The notes below the pieces were generated by a model, which made no database searches, was not told where the DNA came from, and saw nothing but the letters and a program-made list of their open reading frames with translations. From Hygrocybe punicea (taxonomy: Eukaryota > Basidiomycota > Agaricomycetes > Agaricales > Hygrophoraceae): DNA of 64,000 bases. The position numbers were made by a program, and so were the translations under genes. Positions within the stretch are counted from its first letter, which is position 1. Every line of letters starts with the position of its first letter. Below, in pieces: positions 35,957-45,086 of the stretch. The stretch is taken from positions 4,147,590 through 4,211,589 of the forward strand of contig OY744471.1 of NCBI GenBank assembly GCA_963556145.1, in the 5' to 3' direction.

Positions 35957-36518
35957 TGTTACCTTTTACCCCGATCTAACCCCCGTTTCTGACCCCGACT
36001 CTGACACCACGTCACAAAACAACGTCATAGCTTGGGTCCAAAACATCATCGACGACAATCAACGACGATATCCAAATCCACATGACTATCCTCATCATCC
36101 GATTGCCGCCGACACATCATACACGTTGGTACAAGCCCTTAATAATACCGCGCAGCACAATCACTGAATCAGCTGTCTGCTGACACCGGACATGCAACGT
36201 AGCCGATGGCCACCACGTTGGCACCCTAAAACGCACAGACCACGAAGCACACGAAGACGCCGTTCATCTCGGAGCTTATCCTCGACGCAACCACGCATGA
36301 CGAAGAAGCCAGCCCTAAAGTCGTTCGATAGTATTTAGTCACGGACAATTGTAGTCAGTAACCTTAAGTTTAGTCTAGCTACTCTTCCCCCGATTGCTAC
36401 CAGACACCCAGACACCTCCTTCTTCGTATACTTGTTTGTATCCGCTTTTCTCCTTATCAATCATCCTCGTTTGGTTCTTTGTTGCCGGAGTCCGCTATAA
36501 GAACAGCGATCCGTAACA
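35957..36518 (+). repeat. 5' LTR of the Gypsy element
   Basis: 562 bp. Carries T at about 36166, where the 3' LTR has C. Confidence 0.95.
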
Positions 36519-36764
36519 TAAGACTAAACTTTCTCTACTCCCCCGACAACGAACCAAAACAACCTGGAACCTCGACGATACCGAACCCCAAACTGGGAAC
36601 ACGACGACGAATACCATCTTGCACCCGAGACGTCAGATTCCTCTGACGGCGATTTTGACCACTACGTCGCAGAACAGACTACCTTCCGACCCCCGTCTTT
36701 CCCCCCGCCATCATTTTCTGCTTCAACACTTGCTCTTCACCATCAAACACACATCCACACCAGA

Positions 36765-37778
36765 ATGTCAGACACCGAAGAAAACCACGAAGTCCAAGAC
36801 ACCACCGTTGTTGCACCCGCAGCCCCGTCATCTCCCAAATCTCATATCGCTCCGCCGGCTAAATACGATGGAAACAAAACGGGATTCAAAACGTTCCTCC
36901 AAAGCGCCCATATCTATATCCGAGCAAACAGAACCGCTTTCGATTCAGAGGAGAAACAAATCCTTTTTATCCTCTCGTATTTGCAAGGCGGACTCGCCGG
37001 ACGATGGGCGGACGAGTACGTCGACATTGCCTTGCAGCACGACCCCGTCAACTTCGGAAGTCTGGACGACTTCACGAAGGAATTTAGACGACACTTTGAA
37101 AAACCGGATCAGAAGAAGGACGCATTGACCAAGTTGAACGACTTGCGTCAAGGAAAGATGACAGCAGACGAATTCTGGATCGAGTTTGATACTCTCCGAC
37201 GTCTCGCTGGACTCAGCGAAATGTTCAACGAGAGCTATCTCATTCAACTCGTCGAACTTCACATGAACAAACCATTAATCGATCAGATCTATACTGGGAT
37301 GATGATCCCAACTTCCATCGAGGAATGGCGCGAACAAACGATCAGACTTGATCAACAATGGCGACGTCGCCAGGAACAAGTACGATCGATGAATCTGCCC
37401 ACAAAAACACGATACAATCCAAGCGCGACAACTACATCGACTACTCCTCGACCGCAACAAACATCAGCACCTCGCCCACAGTCGGAATCTGTCCCGATGG
37501 ACATCGATAAACGACAAACGTCACCTCAACGGCAAACGTTTACTCGCTTGACAGATGAACAACGGTTGGATTTCATGAAGAAAGGAATTTGTTTTAAATG
37601 TCGACAACCCGGACACATCTCACGCAACTGTCCGGAACAACAAGGACGACAACAGGTTCGTTCCATGGAAACTGTTCAACAAACACCGAAACAACAACAA
37701 GACGATGGCAAAGACGCCCGGATTGCAGCATTGATGGATGAGTTGACGGCGTTGAAATTGAAACAAGAGGGTTTTTGA
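36765..37778 (+). CDS. gag: Gypsy Gag polyprotein
   Basis: 337 aa, starting ATG 36765 after a 246-bp leader. The retrotransposon Gag core spans about residues 25-210 (FKTFLQSAHIYIRAN, ILSYLQGGLAGRWADEY, FTKEFRRHF, LRQGKMTADEFWIEF). A CCHC zinc knuckle CFKCRQPGHISRNC lies near residue 276. The C-terminal part is Gln-rich and probably coiled. It packages element RNA in virus-like particles. It ends at TGA 37776, immediately after a GGGTTTT slippery heptamer, so part of the product is extended into Pol. Confidence 0.92.
   Translation: MSDTEENHEVQDTTVVAPAAPSSPKSHIAPPAKYDGNKTGFKTFLQSAHIYIRANRTAFDSEEKQILFILSYLQGGLAGRWADEYVDIALQHDPVNFGSLDDFTKEFRRHFEKPDQKKDALTKLNDLRQGKMTADEFWIEFDTLRRLAGLSEMFNESYLIQLVELHMNKPLIDQIYTGMMIPTSIEEWREQTIRLDQQWRRRQEQVRSMNLPTKTRYNPSATTTSTTPRPQQTSAPRPQSESVPMDIDKRQTSPQRQTFTRLTDEQRLDFMKKGICFKCRQPGHISRNCPEQQGRQQVRSMETVQQTPKQQQDDGKDARIAALMDELTALKLKQEGF
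37769..37775 (+). promoter_or_regulatory. Programmed -1 frameshift site GGGTTTT
   Basis: In the Gag frame the heptamer reads G GGT TTT and is followed directly by the stop TGA. Slipping back one base continues as TTG AAG in the Pol frame, exactly where Pol opens (37775). This matches the X XXY YYZ rule. Confidence 0.75.
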
Positions 37779-40700
37779 AGAAGCGACGTGAAGCGCAAGA
37801 GGCCACGATCGCACGACTCGAGAAAGATGTATACGTATGTAAACAATTTGACAACGTTTTCACCAATCTCAAAGCCCTCCGCAACGAATTGAGACAAACA
37901 CCAACAATGGAGCCGAAAGAGGAAAGCAACACGTGGCGAGATACCCATGTTGCGAATGATGAAAAGAAAACCGAATCCCAGAAAAGAAAAACAACAATCG
38001 AATCCGAGTTCAATGCGATGGAAACGATCGTTGCTATTCGCTCAACTACGATGGGCTATGCCCTTGACATTTTAAATGATTGGGATATCCATGACCAATG
38101 GACGGACAAAATTTCACCAGGACTCGTCCTAACGCTTAATCGACGACCTATCGCAGAAGCAGTACAATGGTTAGTACAAAACATGCCACAGGATATACCA
38201 CAAGAACCGCGGACATCGGAACCAATCCGAGCTGTGACACAAAAGGATTCCGAACTCCGTATGGCCTTATTGGTTCATGGTTTTGTCTCCGTTCCACAGG
38301 ATGGACGACAATATCCTATGACGGGTCTAATTGACTGTGGATGTACCATTTGCGCCATCGACGTCGGATATGTTAAAGCACACAACATTCCGACGAAACC
38401 ATACCTAAATCCGTTCAATTCCTATATGAGTGATGGAACACAACCAAAAACGGGACAGATCACGGAATATTGTGAATTGCAAATACGTATCGGTGATCAT
38501 CAAGAATTACTCCGTTTTGCGGTAACGACATTGGCCAAGATGGATATTTTCCTCGGATACGATTGGTTGAAGAAGCATAACCCAGAAATTGATTGGCGAG
38601 AAAACGAGATCAAGTTTTCTCGATGTCTTTCTGGTTGCGGGACTTCATCAATAATACGTTCAACCGAATTTGACACAGTAGTTTGGGAACGACCCCTTTG
38701 GTTCGATCAAGTTATGGAAGAAACAATGGATCCCATACACTTTCGCTCATTCATGACGAAATCAACAGAACTTGCCATCAAAGCACAAGAACAACAAAAA
38801 GAAAAGACGTTCGAGGAATTAGTACCTGAAACATACCATGAATATCGCGACGTTTTCGAACCATCCGGTTTCGATGAATTACCGGCACGGAAACCGTGGG
38901 ATCACGCCATAACGTTGAAACCAGATGCACCGGATCATCATGATTGTAAATTGTATCCATTGTCGCCAATCGAGAAACAAGACCTCGACAAGTTCTTAGA
39001 CGAAAATCTGAAGACTGGACGAATTCGTCCTTCCAAATCACCTTACGCATCTCCTTTCTTCTTTGTGTCGAAGAAAGATGCCGCCGAACGACGACCAATT
39101 CAAGATTATCGGTGGTTAAATTCATGGACAATCGATGACAAATATCCATTACCGCTGATCAATGACATAATCAATCAATTAGCCGAAGCCAAATATTTCA
39201 CGAAATTGGACGTGCGATGGGGATTCAATAATGTCCGTATCAAGGAAGGCGATGAGCATAAAGCCGCTTTTCTGACACCAAAAGGATTATTCGAACCAAC
39301 GGTCATGTTCTTTGGCTTGAAAAATTCACCGCCGACATTTCAACGGTTGATGAATCACGTTTTCCGATACGAAATACGTGAAGGATGGTTATTGGTATAC
39401 ATGGACGACATCTTGATTTTCTCTAAGTCCCTCGAAGAAAACCGGAAACGAACGAAACAAGTTTTGAAGATCTTCCGCGAGAACAATCTTTTCTTGAAAC
39501 CAAAGAAATGTACATTCGACAAGGAAAAGGTCGATTATCTTGGACTTATCGTCGGGGATGGCCAAGTCCAGATGGATCCCATCAAAACCAATGCCATTAC
39601 TGATTGGCCCGTTCCTACAAACCAAACCGAATTACAACGATTCATTGGTTTCCTGAATTTCTATCGTCGTTTCGTTGAAAACTTCTCACAGATCGCAAGC
39701 CCATTACACAAATTGACGGGAAAAGCAAAATGGGATTGGACAGAAGAACAACAAAATGCATTCGATCAATTAAAAATCATCATTACCACCGATCCAATCC
39801 TCGTATTACCTGTCCCCGATAAGAAATTCACCATCGAATGTGACGCATCAGATTATGCGATCGGTGCTATCCTATCTCAAGAACAACCCGACGGTCTTTT
39901 CCGCCCTGTTGCATACATGTCAACGACAATGACACCAGCAGAACGCAATTACCAAATCTTCGACAAAGAATTACTTGCGATTATACGAAGTTTCGAAGAA
40001 TGGCGACATTTTCTTCTCGGCGCAAAAGAACAAATTGATGTTTTCACCGATCATCGTAACCTCGAATATTACCGCAAACCGCAAGATCTCACCCGACGAC
40101 AGGCTCGTTGGATCGCATTCCTACAAGACTATAGTTTCCGTTTATTATATCGAAAGGGATCGCAAAACAAAAAAGCCGATCTCCTTTCACGTCGTGTCGA
40201 TCATAAACCCAAAGAAAAAGACAATGAAGGTATGATCGGTCTTCCTGACTCATTATTTATATTGCCAGAACAAACGATCCGACAAATACTCCATGCAACC
40301 CCTACATACGACAACATCATTTCCCTACATCACGATATTCCCACCGCAGGCCATCCTGGACGTGATAAAACAATTGAATTGATCTCACGAACAACAACAT
40401 GGCCAACCATCCGAGAAGACGTTGAACGGTATATTAAAGGTTGTGCCGAATGCCAACAAAATAAACCACGGCGAGGAAAACAATTCGGACAACTTTTCCC
40501 TCACGATGTACCACCGTATAATTGGCATACGATTTCTGTCGATATGATTGGCCCTTTACCTGAATCACATGGTTTTGACGCCATCTTGGTTATCGTTGAC
40601 AAACGATTAAAACATCCGATCTTCATCGCAACGAATACAACATTGACATCAGAAGGATGGGCACGCCTATTTCGGGATTACGTCTTCAAACGTTTCGGCA

Positions 40701-42055
40701 TGCCCCGTTTCATCATCTCTGATCGCGGCTCGGTCTTCGTTTCACGTTTTATCACTGAATTATACTCCTTGATCGGTATCAAAGGACGTCCAACAACAGC
40801 ATATCATCCACGCGCTGATGGACAAACGGAACGAATGAATCAAGAACTTGAAATTTTTCTTCGTTTCTTCACCAATTACCGACAAGATGATTGGCATGAA
40901 TGGCTTGCCCTTGCCGAATTTGCATTAGCCAATCGCGAATCATCCGCGATTAAAACTTCCCCTTTCTTCGCCACGCAAGGACAACATCCTTGGACCGGTC
41001 TCGATGTCGACAAGTATACTCCTATCGCCAACGAAGCCGTTCACGATTTCATTACACGAATGAAATCAATACAACAGAAAATAGGCGAAATTGCAGACGT
41101 TACGAGACAAACCATGAAGGATAAGTATGACAATCATGTCAAGAAAATTGTCTTCTCTCCTGGTGATAAAGTCTGGCTAAATGGAAAGAATCTGACCACA
41201 GATCGTCCGAGTAAGAAGCTTGACAATCAAAAATTCGGTCCGTTCACCGTCCTCGACAAAATCGGATCCTCGTCATACAAGTTGAAATTACCAAAGACCT
41301 GGAAGATCTTTCCTATATTCAACGTCGCTCTCCTCTCGCCATTCCAACCGCCCTCCTCCTCCATACAACAAAAATACCATCTTCGACCACCTCCTGATAT
41401 TATCGACAACGACGACCATTACGAAATAGAGCATATTCTTGACTCCCGCATACGCCGCAACAAACTATATTATTTAGTACATTGGCTCGACTATCCTCGT
41501 GACGAAGATTCCTGGATCCCTGCATCCGAAACCACATATTGCCAGGATCTCGTCAATGATTTCCATAAATTACATCCCCGCGCCCCTTCGTCTTCATCCC
41601 TTCGTTCTATTTTTACTCTCCCCCCTTTCGTTATCCCTCCTTTCTCTTCCTCGTCTATTTTGCTCACGATTTACCCACACAATGCCGCCCTCATCCGTAA
41701 TGGTTCAAAAAACCATGAATTCCGCAAATACCTCTTTCCCCCTGGCATCACCCACGCATATCTCTATGAAACCGCTCCCGTTGATGCCATCACATCCATC
41801 ATCGAAATCTCCTCTCCCGTCATCGCACCTGCCCAGCTCACCGATATCACCGGCTTTGGCAATCTCGACTTCAATTCACGCAAAAAACCCTGTCCTTACG
41901 CTTTTCCTATTATTCATCTTTATCACCTTCCCTCGCCGATCCCCTCCGCCGCCCTTTCACACGAATACGATATTTCAACACCACATCGTTTTTCCCTTCT
42001 CCCTTCATCTTTTACCCACGATCATCCCGTTAACCCCGATCACCTCGTGTTTTAA
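37775..42055 (+). CDS. pol: Gypsy Pol with chromodomain and ASCH-like C-terminal domain
   Basis: An open frame of 1426 codons, entered by -1 frameshift (no ATG needed). Order: retropepsin-like region (LIDCGCT near residue 185; the usual D-S/T-G is D-C-G); RT (RPIQDYRWLN, LDVRWGFNNVRI, YMDD near residue 540); RNase H (FTIECDASDYAIGAIL, TDHRNLEYY); integrase zinc domain (H..H..C..C, ECQQNK) and D-D-E core (SVDMIGPLP, ISDRGSVFVSRF, YHPRADGQTERMNQELE); chromodomain near residues 1215-1265 (YEIEHILDSR, YLVHWLDY, DSWIPASE). A further domain near residues 1295-1388 (IYPHNAALIRNGSKNHEFRK, YETAPVDAITSIIEI) has the ASCH/PUA-like pattern: substrate-groove G-K-x-x-E-F-R, then a beta strand. It copies and integrates the element. 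All catalytic RT, RNase H and IN residues I can recognise are present. Confidence 0.92.
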   Translation: MKKRREAQEATIARLEKDVYVCKQFDNVFTNLKALRNELRQTPTMEPKEESNTWRDTHVANDEKKTESQKRKTTIESEFNAMETIVAIRSTTMGYALDILNDWDIHDQWTDKISPGLVLTLNRRPIAEAVQWLVQNMPQDIPQEPRTSEPIRAVTQKDSELRMALLVHGFVSVPQDGRQYPMTGLIDCGCTICAIDVGYVKAHNIPTKPYLNPFNSYMSDGTQPKTGQITEYCELQIRIGDHQELLRFAVTTLAKMDIFLGYDWLKKHNPEIDWRENEIKFSRCLSGCGTSSIIRSTEFDTVVWERPLWFDQVMEETMDPIHFRSFMTKSTELAIKAQEQQKEKTFEELVPETYHEYRDVFEPSGFDELPARKPWDHAITLKPDAPDHHDCKLYPLSPIEKQDLDKFLDENLKTGRIRPSKSPYASPFFFVSKKDAAERRPIQDYRWLNSWTIDDKYPLPLINDIINQLAEAKYFTKLDVRWGFNNVRIKEGDEHKAAFLTPKGLFEPTVMFFGLKNSPPTFQRLMNHVFRYEIREGWLLVYMDDILIFSKSLEENRKRTKQVLKIFRENNLFLKPKKCTFDKEKVDYLGLIVGDGQVQMDPIKTNAITDWPVPTNQTELQRFIGFLNFYRRFVENFSQIASPLHKLTGKAKWDWTEEQQNAFDQLKIIITTDPILVLPVPDKKFTIECDASDYAIGAILSQEQPDGLFRPVAYMSTTMTPAERNYQIFDKELLAIIRSFEEWRHFLLGAKEQIDVFTDHRNLEYYRKPQDLTRRQARWIAFLQDYSFRLLYRKGSQNKKADLLSRRVDHKPKEKDNEGMIGLPDSLFILPEQTIRQILHATPTYDNIISLHHDIPTAGHPGRDKTIELISRTTTWPTIREDVERYIKGCAECQQNKPRRGKQFGQLFPHDVPPYNWHTISVDMIGPLPESHGFDAILVIVDKRLKHPIFIATNTTLTSEGWARLFRDYVFKRFGMPRFIISDRGSVFVSRFITELYSLIGIKGRPTTAYHPRADGQTERMNQELEIFLRFFTNYRQDDWHEWLALAEFALANRESSAIKTSPFFATQGQHPWTGLDVDKYTPIANEAVHDFITRMKSIQQKIGEIADVTRQTMKDKYDNHVKKIVFSPGDKVWLNGKNLTTDRPSKKLDNQKFGPFTVLDKIGSSSYKLKLPKTWKIFPIFNVALLSPFQPPSSSIQQKYHLRPPPDIIDNDDHYEIEHILDSRIRRNKLYYLVHWLDYPRDEDSWIPASETTYCQDLVNDFHKLHPRAPSSSSLRSIFTLPPFVIPPFSSSSILLTIYPHNAALIRNGSKNHEFRKYLFPPGITHAYLYETAPVDAITSIIEISSPVIAPAQLTDITGFGNLDFNSRKKPCPYAFPIIHLYHLPSPIPSAALSHEYDISTPHRFSLLPSSFTHDHPVNPDHLVF

Positions 42056-42138
42056 ATGTCTACCCTAATCTTTCTCTTTTGTATATATCGTCTGATTTCC
42101 TCTCTTTCCCTTCCTTCGTTCTTTACCTTCTTTCCTCT

Positions 42139-42900
42139 ATGTCTGCCTCCGCTGTTTATCTTCCTTCCTCGCCTTATTTCCATCACCTTCCTCCTCGCTT
42201 CCGTATCCCTCGTTCGAAACGACGTCTCTGCGGCCGTGATGTTCGCTTCAACGTCGACCTGATGCCTCCTTCTTCGTTCGGCTCCATCCACCTCACGTCG
42301 GACATCGCTCATCTCGGCGTTGACCTCTTCTTCACCCCCCGTACGTTTTACTCCGTGCGTCCCATTGGCCCTCCCCGTCCTGCTATTCCCCTGACTGTCC
42401 CTGTCTGGTTCACCGATGACCCCGTCGATCCGTACCGCGAGTTCATCGATTGCGCCGCCGTGTATGATTCCGTTTTCCCTCCGGTTAATCGGGACGATTC
42501 CCCTTGTTCCGGGAGTATTGTTACCTTTTACCCCGATCTAACCCCCGTTTCTGACCCCGACTCTGACACCACGTCACAAAACAACGTCATAGCTTGGGTC
42601 CAAAACATCATCGACGACAATCAACGACGATATCCAAATCCACATGACTATCCTCATCATCCGATTGCCGCCGACACATCATACACGTTGGTACAAGCCC
42701 TTAATAATACCGCGCAGCACAATCACCGAATCAGCTGTCTGCTGACACCGGACATGCAACGTAGCCGATGGCCACCACGTTGGCACCCTAAAACGCACAG
42801 ACCACGAAGCACACGAAGACGCCGTTCATCTCGGAGCTTATCCTCGACGCAACCACGCATGACGAAGAAGCCAGCCCTAAAGTCGTTCGATAGTATTTAG
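42139..42900 (+). CDS. Gypsy ORF3, overlaps the 3' LTR
   Basis: 253 codons from MSASAVYLPSS to the stop in the LTR. It starts 84 bp after the Pol stop. It contains Pro-rich parts, VPVWFTDDPVDPYREFIDC and, inside the LTR, FYPDLTPVSDPDSDTT and an Arg/Lys-rich tail. No signal peptide or clear transmembrane segment, so it does not look like an envelope protein. In the 5' LTR a C-to-T change makes TGA in this frame. It has no known homologue from memory. It could be a non-coding open frame, but 253 codons crossing an LTR boundary is notable. Confidence 0.5.
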   Translation: MSASAVYLPSSPYFHHLPPRFRIPRSKRRLCGRDVRFNVDLMPPSSFGSIHLTSDIAHLGVDLFFTPRTFYSVRPIGPPRPAIPLTVPVWFTDDPVDPYREFIDCAAVYDSVFPPVNRDDSPCSGSIVTFYPDLTPVSDPDSDTTSQNNVIAWVQNIIDDNQRRYPNPHDYPHHPIAADTSYTLVQALNNTAQHNHRISCLLTPDMQRSRWPPRWHPKTHRPRSTRRRRSSRSLSSTQPRMTKKPALKSFDSI

Positions 42901-43080
42901 TCACGGACAATTGTAGTCAGTAACCTTAAGTTTAGTCTAGCTACTCTTCCCCCGATTGCTACCAGACACCCAGACTCCTCCTTCTTCGTATACTTGTTTG
43001 TATCCGCTTTTCTCCTTATCAATCATCCTCGTTTGGTTCTTTGTTGCCGGAGTCCGCTATAAGAACAGCGATCCGTAACA
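42519..43080 (+). repeat. 3' LTR of the Gypsy element
   Basis: 562 bp, same length as the 5' LTR. Its first ~380 bp are an open reading frame continuous with ORF3. Confidence 0.95.
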
Positions 43081-43301
43081 GCCGGCTTGCACGAGAGAGG
43101 CGCAGGACAAGTGCAAATCTACTGTAATCTAAAAGTCGTCAGAGTGTCGGGGCTTTTGTACTCTTTCCGGTTGAAGTGTCGGTAAGCGCCAGGGCTCCCA
43201 ATTTAGAGCAGATGGGGGAGGGGAGGGAGGGGAGGAAGGGGGTGTGGGGGGGCGCGGGGGGATAAAAGAGGAAAAGAGGCAGGGGGGTAGTGGCTTTGCT
43301 A

Positions 43302-44735
43302 TCAATGGAATCGGCCTGTATCTTTAGTATATTCCAAGAATTTTATGGCCCCTGGCACCGTGGCCAGGAGGAATCGCATTGACATGGCATCTCGGCCGAG
43401 TGCTGCCCTGAGTTTGCTCCGTGCGTTGTTGTGCGCCCTACATTCGAATATGAAGTGGTGTATCGACTTGGTATCTTCTCCGCATTCCATGCAGGCGTCT
43501 GAGTCAGCCTTGCGTATTCTGAACAAGTACTGGTTAAGCGGAACATGCCCTGTACGAAATTGTGTTAGCAGGCAGAGCTGAGATCTGTTTAATTTATCTT
43601 GTATTTTCTGAAACTCCTTCATCCCCGGGCTAGGATCAATCCTGCTCAGCCTGCCATGCCTTGGGGATTTCCTCCAGATTTCCTCCCATCTTTTGGACAA
43701 CAGCTTTTTGTAGTGACCTTTGATTGCCGATGCGTTGGCTGGGAGAGAGTGCGTCTGCAGATATTTGGGTAAGCCTGATTTCCTGCTACTTTTACCCTTA
43801 GCTGCTTTCTTCGCCTCCCTATCTGCCCTTTCATTTCCCTCCACCTCGCTATGTGCTGAAATCCAGTTGATCTTTATGCGCATACTTCGTCCTCCTGGTC
43901 TCCGCTTGAGTCTCCATATAAGTTTTCGTAGCTCCAGTATTAAGTGCTGATTAGGCTTCTGCCTGGGGGTAACCGCCGCCAGTATGGTGGCTTGACTGTC
44001 TACGTAGATAGAAATGGAGGAGGGGGACTTCTCTCTTTCGACCAGTTTAATTGCCAACATCAGCCCTACTATTTCCACCTCCGGTGTTGTGTGATTCTGA
44101 TTTGATCCTAAGTGGTAGTGTAACACTTTTGGCGTTGTACGTCCCCTCCTGTAGAGCACTGCCGCAGCTCCCACGCCTCCATCTATGTTTGAGCCATCAG
44201 TATAGATCTTGATGTTTGAATGATCTCCATCGCAGCGCCTTATAGAATCATCTCTGGTGGGGTCAACGCTAAAGCTAAAGGGGGTGGACTCATTCTCGCA
44301 AGCGGCCCTCGCCGCAATCGGTTCTATTTTGTCGGGCTTGATCTTGTAGATGTGAGTGAGGATGTGTAAGGGTGATCTGTGTCTCGCCATGAAGTGTCGT
44401 GCACAATTCCTGATTGGCTTGTGTAGGGGATGTGTGGTTTGAAGTGTCGCCATTCTCACGGCAGCACGATGGCAGGTTCTGTGTAGTGTTAGCTCCATTG
44501 GTAGCAGTCCTGCGTGCAGTAGTACTAGGTCGGTGGGCACGGTTCTTAGTGCTCCTGAAATGGGCACCACTGCCAGTCTCTGTATCTTCTCCAGCCTCCT
44601 AGTGAGTCCCACTGATCCTCTCTTCTTATTCGAGCCTTCAACTGCGTAAATTGGGGTGTACCAAATGTCGGCTGCATAGGTCATTTTCGGGATTGCCACA
44701 GTAGTGTATAGTCGCTTCAAGACAAGATGGCAGGA
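43302..44735 (-). pseudogene. LINE RT C-terminus with RNase H and zf-RVT (fragment)
   Basis: The open frame continues upstream to 44825 into the TIR of the 14.9 kb element. LINE-like sequence begins near LKRLYTTVAIPKMTYAADIW (RT thumb/connection). An RNase H domain follows: IKIYTDGSNIDGGVGAAAV, PEVEIVGLMLAIK, IYVDSQATILA and WISAHSEVEGNERADREA, holding the D-E-D-D residues. The C-terminus has the zinc-binding ACMECGEDTKSIHHFIFEC motif. This fits the Tad1/I-group of fungal non-LTR elements. Without the RT fingers and palm (FADD box) it cannot be autonomous. Confidence 0.8.
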
Positions 44736-44805
44736 TAGTGAAATAGCTGTGCTCGACGACGAGTGCGTATGCCTGTGAGTGATGGGCAGGGCCATGGCAA
44801 CAGTG

Positions 44806-45062
44806 ATGGGAAAGCCCAAGCCCATCAGTGCCCTTGTTCCTGACCGGAACTGACGTTCCTGAACAGGTCATTGCCATATTTAGGACACTACTACATTACT
44901 AGTATATGCTACTAATAACTACTAATAAGACTTATATACTGAGGCTAGGTGGAGACTGATTTATGACCAGATCATGGTTTTAAGACTTTAGAGCCTTATA
45001 ATAGTGGTTGAGACACATGTTCAACCACTATTATAAGGCTTGTAGTGTGGGAAGGTCAGGTG
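44806..45062 (-). repeat. Right TIR of the 14.9 kb element, with internal palindrome
   Basis: Inverse of 30154-30407. Palindrome arms at 44992-45011 and 45021-45040. Confidence 0.8.
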
Positions 45063-45086
45063 GATTTTTTGTTGCATGTAAAAATA

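Larger units (their letters stand above)
35957..43080 (+). mobile_element. Ty3/Gypsy chromovirus, nearly intact
   Basis: 562-bp LTRs (35957-36518 and 42519-43080) start TGTTACC and end CCGTAACA. They are nearly identical (at least two substitutions seen), and the 5-bp target duplication GCCGG is perfect (35952-35956 and 43081-43085). Gag and Pol frames are open. It is inserted into the LINE 3' UTR. By LTR identity it is the youngest insertion I could date in the window. Confidence 0.95.
35672..44735 (-). mobile_element. 5'-truncated LINE, split by the Gypsy insertion
   Basis: On the minus strand, the coding part (44735-43302) and 3' UTR (43301-43081, then 35956-35691 after the Gypsy insert) end in an A-rich tail (35690-35672 read as T-rich on +). 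The Gypsy element is flanked by GCCGG on both sides, which shows that the two LINE pieces were once continuous. The 5' part of RT is missing, as in typical incomplete target-primed reverse transcription. Confidence 0.65.
30154..45062. mobile_element. 14.9 kb TIR element with 8-bp target duplication, stuffed with retroelements
   Basis: The left end reads CACCTGACCTTC and the right end is its inverse GAAGGTCAGGTG. The octamer GATTTTTT flanks both outer ends exactly (30146-30153 and 45063-45070). The TIRs are at least 250 bp; the left arm is split by an LTR element at 30408 and resumes at 34760-34855, and the right arm is about 44740-45062. Eight-base duplications are typical of hAT and P superfamilies. 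No transposase of its own was recognised. Nested cargo: LTR element 30408-34759, TRIM 31388-33193, LINE pieces and a Gypsy element. Confidence 0.75.

Noticed and set aside
42079..42139. Earlier start for Gypsy ORF3
   Set aside because: The upstream part begins 24 bp after the Pol stop and is low complexity; ATG 42139 is used as a cautious start.
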